NCBI RefSeq assembly: GCF_008973485.1
Contig: NZ_CP031223.1
Location: 2,108,001 to 2,172,000 of the forward strand
DNA: 64,000 bases
Source of the DNA: Psychrobacillus glaciei
Lineage (GTDB): Bacteria; Bacillota; Bacilli; Bacillales_A; Planococcaceae
Reading direction: 5' to 3'
The position numbers were made by a program, and so were the translations under genes. Every line of letters begins with the position of its first letter. Position 1 is the first letter of the stretch. Of the stretch, positions 58,748 to 64,000 are shown piece after piece. The notes beneath the pieces are model-generated. The model had not been told where the DNA came from, did not search any database, and saw only the letters and a list, made by a program, of their open reading frames with translations.

Positions 58748-58832
58748 AAGGAGGTACAAGTCCAATGGTAAAAAAATAATATGAGAAAATCTTAAAATAT
58801 TTATTTTAAAATATACATGTAGATTTTCTCAT
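58748..58832 (+). promoter_or_regulatory. leader peptide MVKK and stem-loop before the MBL-fold gene
   Basis: AAGGAGGT at 58748-58755, nine bases upstream of ATG 58765, gives a strong ribosome site for a four-residue open frame (ATG GTA AAA AAA TAA). One base after its stop begins a 12-bp stem, ATGAGAAAATCT / AGATTTTCTCAT (58781-58792, 58821-58832), with an AT-rich loop. Such an arrangement suits attenuation of the gene that starts at 58871, but a chance occurrence in AT-rich DNA is possible. Confidence 0.45.
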
Positions 58833-58870
58833 TCATAAAATTATTATTAATAGAATAGAGGAGATATAAC

Positions 58871-59719
58871 ATGTTAAATAAATTAAGTAATACTATTTAT
58901 TATTTATCTAATCAAGATGATAAAGATCGACCAACATTAGGATTGGTATGTGGTGACCAATATAGTTTAGTAATCGATTCTGGTAATTCAACTCAGCATG
59001 CTAAAGACTTTTTACAAGAAATAGAGAAGCTAAATGTACCACCAGTTAAATATGTAGTGCTTACACATGCACATTGGGATCATTTCCTAGGTATGAATGA
59101 ATTTGATGCGACTGTTATAGTTAATAGTCAAACAAATGAAATGATAAAAGAATGGAGAAGCTATTCGTATGATGATAGGTCACTCCAGAACTATGTGGAT
59201 AATAATCAGATGAGTGCTATGTGTATGAAGATAATACAAACTGATATGCCAAACAGGAATAGTTTTAAGATGAAGTCTCCAGATGTTATCTTTGACAATA
59301 CATTAACTATTGATTTGGGAAATAAAATTTGCATACTTGAAAGAATCAAAAGCACTCATACCAACGATTCTACAATCATTTATATTCCAGATGAAAATGT
59401 TGTTTTTTTAGGGGATAGTGCCTATGGTACAACCACAAATTCATTATTTCATTACAAGCAATCATTGTTATTGCCAATGATTAAAGACATTCAAAAACAT
59501 GATGCTGAAATGTTCCTACTTGGTCATGAATCTATTTGCGATAGAAATGAAATGAATATATATTGGAAAGAGTTAACAGCAGCAAGTCAAGTTGTAAAAT
59601 CGACATCACTAGAAAATGCTTTAGAGCTCTTTAAGGTTGATAATAATAGGGATCCCAATGATAATGAATTTTTTTTCATAAAAGCATTTGTGAATGACCA
59701 TATTATTCAATCACAATAA
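58871..59719 (+). CDS. MBL-fold metallo-hydrolase
   Basis: A 282-residue metallo-beta-lactamase-fold protein: the metal motif is LTHAHWDHFLGM (H-x-H-x-D-H), preceded by the YVV strand, with a later VFLGDSAYG (Asp/His region) and LLGHESI. The family hydrolyses a wide range of substrates; the substrate here is unknown, and the sequence after the MBL core is a helical C-terminus. GAGGAG precedes ATG 58871. A small leader peptide and hairpin lie just upstream, and a terminator follows, so it is monocistronic. Confidence 0.85.
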   Translation: MLNKLSNTIYYLSNQDDKDRPTLGLVCGDQYSLVIDSGNSTQHAKDFLQEIEKLNVPPVKYVVLTHAHWDHFLGMNEFDATVIVNSQTNEMIKEWRSYSYDDRSLQNYVDNNQMSAMCMKIIQTDMPNRNSFKMKSPDVIFDNTLTIDLGNKICILERIKSTHTNDSTIIYIPDENVVFLGDSAYGTTTNSLFHYKQSLLLPMIKDIQKHDAEMFLLGHESICDRNEMNIYWKELTAASQVVKSTSLENALELFKVDNNRDPNDNEFFFIKAFVNDHIIQSQ

Positions 59720-59750
59720 TTTATAGATTAATCAATCAAATTTACACAAA

Positions 59751-59781
59751 AGCCATCTCATTTAAATTACTTGAGATGGCT
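59751..59781 (+). terminator. terminator of the MBL-fold gene
   Basis: AGCCATCTCA pairs with TGAGATGGCT around an 11-base loop, 32 bases after the stop codon. The T tract (CCTTATT) is weak. Confidence 0.7.
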
Positions 59782-59907
59782 CCTTATTAGTCAATAATTA
59801 ACTAGTTTGTGTCTTTTCGTCGTAATACAATCATTATGCGATATAAATTAATTAATCATCGAAAAAATATGTTACTCTACTATAAAAATGGAAATGTGGG
59901 CATTTAT

Positions 59908-60087
59908 ATGACAATAATTGATTTAATCTACTCTCAATTATTTGGACTAATTATTATCGTCATAATTTTTATTAGCTTATTTTTTCTTGTACGTTTATTC
60001 ATTATTAAAAAGCCAAATAAATTTAATTCTATTGAACAGAGACTTGATAGAATAATTGATTTACTAGAAAAAGATAATAAAGAGTAA
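59908..60087 (+). CDS. DUF4083-like small membrane protein
   Basis: A 59-residue protein with one N-terminal helix (about residues 7-32) and a charged, probably coiled-coil C-terminal end, NSIEQRLDRIIDLLEKDNKE. This layout (short helix, basic linker, LDRIIxLLE end) matches the DUF4083 family of Bacillus small membrane proteins, of unknown function. ATG 59908 was chosen because the longer frame from 59809 is not coding-like and GTGGG lies nine bases upstream. Confidence 0.65.
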   Translation: MTIIDLIYSQLFGLIIIVIIFISLFFLVRLFIIKKPNKFNSIEQRLDRIIDLLEKDNKE

Positions 60088-60206
60088 CCTTTTTATCCTT
60101 TTTACATTAATCCTTACTTCACTTTTTAAACGGACAGCGTACTAAGCAATTTCCTATTTCTTTTGTTCCGGTTGTTCAATAACCATTTACAATCATTCCT
60201 AATATC

Positions 60207-60390
60207 TTAATAGTTAGAGTGCCATCTTATTTCCAAAGAGTTCTTTTTTACTAATTCAGCTTCTAAGTCCCATAGTTCTACAATGCTGATATATTTCCCA
60301 AGCTCTTTCCAATAAATCACTTAAAGTCCTTCTTCACCTTTTGCCTTAGCTACATGTTCAAAAAACAAATGACTACGAGCAAAAAAAGAG
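60207..60390 (-). pseudogene. coding remnant with an internal stop
   Basis: The minus-strand frame reads RSHLFFEHVAKAKGEEGL, a TAA, then VIYWKELGKYISIVELWDLE and AELVKKNSLEIRWHSNY with TAA at 60207-60209. The composition is clearly coding, but a start and the N-terminal part are missing, so it is a decayed gene of unrecognised family. The rest of the gap 60088-60483 shows nothing else. Confidence 0.5.
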
Positions 60391-60483
60391 CGTATAAAAG
60401 AGCAGTGAATTAGTTCGGATATAAAATTACTTTTATTTCATCCATCAAAAGCATATAATTAATGTATTAAATGAAAGGAGAGA

Positions 60484-60663
60484 TTGAAACTGAAACATAA
60501 TGCATTGCACCAATGGCAAAAAGATCATAATAAACGCGTTGCAGAATTCCATAATATTCATGCTAATCAGCTAGCTAATGGAGAAAACGGAACTAGTTGG
60601 TTAGCCAAAATAGAAAGATTTGTTTATTTAAAAGGGAATGCTCTATTACAAAAAATGAAATAA
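60484..60663 (+). CDS. 59-residue hypothetical protein
   Basis: A small open frame from TTG 60484 (MKLKHNALHQWQKDHNKRVA...) to TAA 60661-60663, helical and rich in His, Asn and Gln, with no membrane segment. AAAGGAG at 60474-60480 is close to TTG; an in-frame CTG at 60490 has better spacing. No family recognised. It is not part of a longer gene, and the composition looks coding, but no function can be given. Confidence 0.5.
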   Translation: MKLKHNALHQWQKDHNKRVAEFHNIHANQLANGENGTSWLAKIERFVYLKGNALLQKMK

Positions 60664-60874
60664 TATTTGATTCAACTGTTCCTTTTTTGGACAGTCTTTT
60701 TTTATTTACTCTGTTTAACTTGATTGTTGTTTTTAGTCAAATTAAAAAGCGTATTCGAAATTTCTCAAATAGGCTTTTTTTCTTAAGCGACTAGAAATCA
60801 ATAATCACCCTATTAAATTAATGAAAAATATTATTCGAAAATTGTATCTTTCTATTATTGAAGTGAAACATCTA

Positions 60875-61528
60875 CTATAAAATGCGTATATTCTCCCCGT
60901 CAATTAATTTAAAATGAATATTCATCGATGTTCCACTGTCAATATGTTTAGGAACATCTGATAATTCAAGTAATTTCTCTAAATGAATAGACTTTTTACG
61001 ATTTTTTTCTATCGTAAAACGATACGGACCTCCTAAATTCATAAGTGACTCCATTCGTACTTCATCCTCCATAAAAGAGGAATCTAAAAATTCTAACTCA
61101 AATGACACAGCTTCATTGCTACGATTATGTAACACGATGTTACATTCCCCATCTAATAAGTCTTCGCTCACATACTCAAAATTGCAAGTACCATTGCCAT
61201 CGTATGAAATTGCTGTAATGCCACTTGCTAACGTTTCTTGGTACATCGTAATGAGAAGCTTTGGTAAAAAAGCGTATACTACTACAACGATTGCTAACGT
61301 TCGAAAATGATATTTCTTTATGCCTATTACAAGTAAAATCATGGCGCTTATAAACAAAACGGAACCTATTATACCAAGCAAGATATATCCATTATGATTT
61401 CGGATTGGAAATGACATGAATATGGTTCGAGCCTCTAACGTTCCATTATTAGGAAACGATATATATAAATACAAACATATACATAAAATAACCAAAGAAC
61501 TAATGAGTGCTACTTTATTTCTTATCAT
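60875..61528 (-). CDS. membrane protein of unknown function
   Basis: A 217-residue protein with three predicted helices (about residues 6-25, 47-69 and 75-94) and an outer C-terminal domain of about 110 residues (EYVSEDLLDGECNIVLHNRSNEAVSFELEFLDSSF...), immunoglobulin-like in strand pattern. No family recognised. It lies downstream of msmX on the same strand, with a terminator between. ATG 61528 with AGGGATAAG upstream. Confidence 0.6.
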   Translation of the reverse strand: MIRNKVALISSLVILCICLYLYISFPNNGTLEARTIFMSFPIRNHNGYILLGIIGSVLFISAMILLVIGIKKYHFRTLAIVVVVYAFLPKLLITMYQETLASGITAISYDGNGTCNFEYVSEDLLDGECNIVLHNRSNEAVSFELEFLDSSFMEDEVRMESLMNLGGPYRFTIEKNRKKSIHLEKLLELSDVPKHIDSGTSMNIHFKLIDGENIRIL

Positions 61529-61728
61529 CTTATCCCTTTCCTCTAAAAACGTCTTTTATCGAATTCATGTTAGATTAAATTTTAACAAATATTCCCAAAA
61601 ACCTTTTTAGGGTATCAACTACTGTCACACAATCCTTCCTTTCAAAAAGTGAAAAATAGAGTTGTTTTTCTTTTTACCAATCTACTTCTATATCTCTATC
61701 ATTTTTCAAAGTCCAGATCATTTCACCA

Positions 61729-61765
61729 TAAAAAAACGCTAAAGGAAAATCAATTTCCCATAGCG
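61729..61765 (-). terminator. msmX terminator
   Basis: On the minus strand CGCTA-GGGAAA ... TTTCC-TAGCG forms a long stem-loop, followed by TTTTTTTATGG. It begins about 45 bases after the msmX stop codon. Confidence 0.75.
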
Positions 61766-61811
61766 GCTCTATAAAATAGGATTTATGTATATCTCTTCTA
61801 AAAAAATGCGT

Positions 61812-62909
61812 TTATTTAATTCGTAATTCTGTTTTCTTATCGAAAAAGTGTGCTTTACTTAGATCAAATGCCAAGTCAATTGTATCACCCGCAACTACGT
61901 TGAAACGCGAGTCAATTCGTGCAACAAAGTCTTGGTCATTCACTTTAGAATAAAGTACTATTTCTGAGCCCATTAACTCTGCAACTTCTATGGATGCTTT
62001 GATTTTAGTATCCTGAGAAAAATCAAGGAATACTGGTTCATCATGAATATCTTCTGGACGAATGCCAAGAATGATATCTTTCCCTTCATAACCTTGATCA
62101 CGAAGCAATTTCAGTTTCCCTTCAGGAACCAGAACTTTTACATCTCCCATGACAAAATAATTCTCTACTATTTTACCATCCAAGAAGTTCATCGCAGGAG
62201 AACCGATAAATCCTCCAACAAAAACATTGTTAGGCTCATCGTAAACTTCCTTAGGTGCACCTACTTGTTGTATAAAACCATCTTTCATTACTACAAGACG
62301 AGTTGCCATTGTCATTGCTTCCGTTTGATCATGAGTTACATAAATGGTAGTTGTTTGTAAACGTCTGTGTAGTTTTTGGATCTCCGTACGCATTTGAACA
62401 CGCAACTTTGCATCTAAGTTGGATAATGGCTCATCCATTAAAAATACTTCCGCGTCACGAACAATAGCACGTCCTAAAGCAACACGCTGCCGCTGACCTC
62501 CTGAAAGTGCTTTTGGTTTACGATTTAAAAGTTCCTCAAGTCCCAAAATTTTAGCAGCATTATCAACACGCTTTTTTATTTCATCTTTTTTAAATTTACG
62601 AAGCTTTAAACCAAAAGCCATGTTGTCGTAAACGTTCATATGTGGATAAAGCGCATAGTTTTGAAAAACCATTGCAATATTTCGCTCTTTTGGTGGAACA
62701 TCATTTACTCTTTTTTCACCAATGAAAAGGTCGCCTTCTGATATTTCCTCCAAACCAGCAATCATTCTAAGTGTAGTTGATTTCCCACAACCCGATGGTC
62801 CAACTAATACTAAAAATTCTTTGTCTCTAATTTCTAGATTAAAGTCTTGTACAGACACTACATCTTTATCATATACTTTTTTAATATTCACTAACTTTAA
62901 TTCAGCCAT
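61812..62909 (-). CDS. msmX: multiple-sugar ABC transporter ATP-binding protein MsmX
   Basis: A 365-residue CUT1-type ATPase with Walker A LVGPSGCGKST, Q-loop, signature ALSGGQRQRVALGRA, Walker B AEVFLMDEPLSNLDAK and H-loop VTHDQ, then a TOBE-type C-terminal domain (GSPAMNFLDGKI, GIRPEDI). In B. subtilis MsmX energises several sugar importers that lack their own ATPase. The GH65-MalF-MalG operon 6-9 kb to the left has no ATPase gene, so MsmX very likely serves it. Single gene with its own terminator and a CcpA-type cre-like site upstream. ATG 62909 with GGGGG upstream. Confidence 0.92.
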   Translation of the reverse strand: MAELKLVNIKKVYDKDVVSVQDFNLEIRDKEFLVLVGPSGCGKSTTLRMIAGLEEISEGDLFIGEKRVNDVPPKERNIAMVFQNYALYPHMNVYDNMAFGLKLRKFKKDEIKKRVDNAAKILGLEELLNRKPKALSGGQRQRVALGRAIVRDAEVFLMDEPLSNLDAKLRVQMRTEIQKLHRRLQTTTIYVTHDQTEAMTMATRLVVMKDGFIQQVGAPKEVYDEPNNVFVGGFIGSPAMNFLDGKIVENYFVMGDVKVLVPEGKLKLLRDQGYEGKDIILGIRPEDIHDEPVFLDFSQDTKIKASIEVAELMGSEIVLYSKVNDQDFVARIDSRFNVVAGDTIDLAFDLSKAHFFDKKTELRIK

Positions 62910-62922
62910 TTTAATCCCCCTA

Positions 62923-62936
62923 TGTAAGTGCTTTCA
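62923..62936 (-). promoter_or_regulatory. possible CcpA (cre) site before msmX
   Basis: On the minus strand TGAAAGCACTTACA differs from the Bacillus cre consensus TGAAANCGNTTNCA at one position. It lies between the probable promoter and the ribosome site of msmX, where CcpA often represses sugar genes. Confidence 0.45.
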
Positions 62937-63051
62937 CTAACTACTAAAAGTATATAATATTTACTCAATTCGGATAATGGTAAATATGCACAAAGATTTG
63001 CTCATTTCTGGTGCATGTTTACTAGGAAGAATTTAGGGAATTAAAACAAGT

Positions 63052-63942
63052 TCATTTTCTTGATAATAATGCTAAGTAAACGGTCATTGCATGGTGAAAT
63101 TGTCGTACATCAATTCCCGTCTTTTCAAAAAAGCGATCTAATCGATATTGAAGACTATTTCGATGCATATGTAAAAATTTTGAAGTCTCTGATATATTTA
63201 AATTACATTGAAAAAACACTTCGATCATTTTCAGTGTTTCTTCATCCGTCAGTGTTTCTTGTAAAATAGTTTGACTTATATCGGTACGTAAGTCAGGTTC
63301 AGTTTGATTAATAAGTAGAAATGGTAATGCATCAATATACGTTACTACAGTCTTATTCGAATAGATAAATACTTTCTTGGCTACATTTGTTAATGATTGA
63401 AAGTGCTGTGCTACATCCTTCAAACTTTTCTTAAAAGGACCGACAAAGAAGTTGATTTTCACATATAAATCACTCATTAGTATATCGATAATCTGTTCGA
63501 ATGATATACTATCTTCATAGATTGTTTGTTCTTCTATAATGACCCCTTCATGTCCATTTTCCCACAAAATAGATACTTGTTTGGCAAAAAGCTCCTGTAT
63601 CACTTCTTTGAATAAAATAGGGTCAATTTGATTCTTTTGGATGGAGAAATAAACAAAACGATAAGAATTACTCGACTTGAATTCAACGTGAGCATTTGAT
63701 TCAGAAGAATAAACTACTTCTCGCCACTTTTTTTCTTCCAACGTAGGAATTGGAAATTGTATATGATGAGGTAATAAAAAAGTAGTTAATAACGAAATAT
63801 CTTTGGCGGTTAATTCCTCTTCACAAATCCCAATAATCTCATTTTTATCTGTCGTAAACCATTTATAGTTACTATCTAAATCATCAATTCCCGCTATATA
63901 TATACGTAGTGAAGGGTATATTTTTCTTAAATGATTGATCAT
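63052..63942 (-). CDS. PucR/CdaR-type helix-turn-helix regulator
   Basis: A 296-residue protein. The C-terminal 60 residues form the PucR-type HTH (VFFQCNLNISETSKFLHMHRNSLQYRLDRFFEKTGIDVRQFHHAMTVYLALL), matching HTH_30/PucR. The first 230 residues are an uncharacterised sensing domain. In B. subtilis the msmX neighbour YxkF is of this type, and the gene lies just upstream of msmX here too, so a role in sugar-transport regulation is plausible. ATG 63942 follows AAGAGGTG; the frame reaches 63966. The 142 bases between it and msmX hold the msmX promoter. Confidence 0.8.
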   Translation of the reverse strand: MINHLRKIYPSLRIYIAGIDDLDSNYKWFTTDKNEIIGICEEELTAKDISLLTTFLLPHHIQFPIPTLEEKKWREVVYSSESNAHVEFKSSNSYRFVYFSIQKNQIDPILFKEVIQELFAKQVSILWENGHEGVIIEEQTIYEDSISFEQIIDILMSDLYVKINFFVGPFKKSLKDVAQHFQSLTNVAKKVFIYSNKTVVTYIDALPFLLINQTEPDLRTDISQTILQETLTDEETLKMIEVFFQCNLNISETSKFLHMHRNSLQYRLDRFFEKTGIDVRQFHHAMTVYLALLSRK

Positions 63943-64000
63943 TGAAACACCTCTTTCGTTTACCAAGGGTTTTAATAGATAATTGTATCTATCATAATGT

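Overview
The window looks like the chromosome of a low-GC Gram-positive of the Bacillaceae/Planococcaceae (Psychrobacillus- or Lysinibacillus-like). This placement is inference from AT-rich DNA, strong AGGAGG-type ribosome sites with many TTG/GTG starts, Bacillus-type gene sets (ccdA-ccdB-ccdC with yneK, the YvrJ/DUF2922/DUF1659 trio, BmrC/BmrD-like ABC pair, MsmX, FMN-riboswitch rib operon, LexA boxes) and Bacillus-style GC-rich interspersed repeats. No rRNA, tRNA, phage or CRISPR array was recognised.

Layout. 0-9 kb: a stress membrane protein, a lytic transglycosylase, a Sco1 copper chaperone, three tiny genes (YvrJ, DUF2922, DUF1659), yneK facing ccdC-ccdB-ccdA (cytochrome c biogenesis), and a heterodimeric ABC exporter. 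9-16 kb: a degenerate repeat array, serC, a ynfA-like gene broken by a TGA, a membrane protein/XRE regulator pair, small hypotheticals and a bicupin oxalate decarboxylase-like protein. 16-24.7 kb: a methyltransferase, an ECF sigma/DUF4179 anti-sigma pair, an IS3-family element that cut the 5' end of a NUDIX gene, and several decayed genes. 24.8-29.5 kb: a scrambled, partly duplicated zone with two DinB-like paralogues, a LexA-controlled Y-family polymerase (UvrX type) and two remnants of its 3' end. 29.5-32.6 kb: a third DinB-like gene and ribE-ribB-ribH behind two complete tandem FMN riboswitch/terminator units. 32.7-43 kb: a methyltransferase, a second ECF sigma operon, an S51-type peptidase with a non-standard start, a RelA/SpoT-like protein with an apparently dead synthetase domain, ArsR-type regulators, and a ROK/galM deletion junction. 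43-47 kb: mntH behind an MntR-like box, VanW and a metallophosphatase.

47-58.5 kb is a disaccharide-phosphorolysis locus: two GH65 phosphorylases, beta-phosphoglucomutase, a LacI regulator, a solute-binding protein, MalF/MalG-type permeases and a YesL-like protein. It has no ATPase of its own; msmX at 61.8-62.9 kb probably energises it. Sugar would be imported intact, split with phosphate to beta-glucose-1-phosphate and fed to glycolysis as glucose-6-phosphate. Two identical AAAACGTTTT operators follow a good sigma-A promoter upstream of the first gene. The rest holds an MBL-fold hydrolase behind a tiny leader peptide and hairpin, small membrane proteins and a PucR/CdaR-type regulator.

The most unusual non-coding signals are four loci of degenerate repeats with a period of about 21 bp, in which one half of each unit is conserved and the other half varies, and the duplicated FMN riboswitch.
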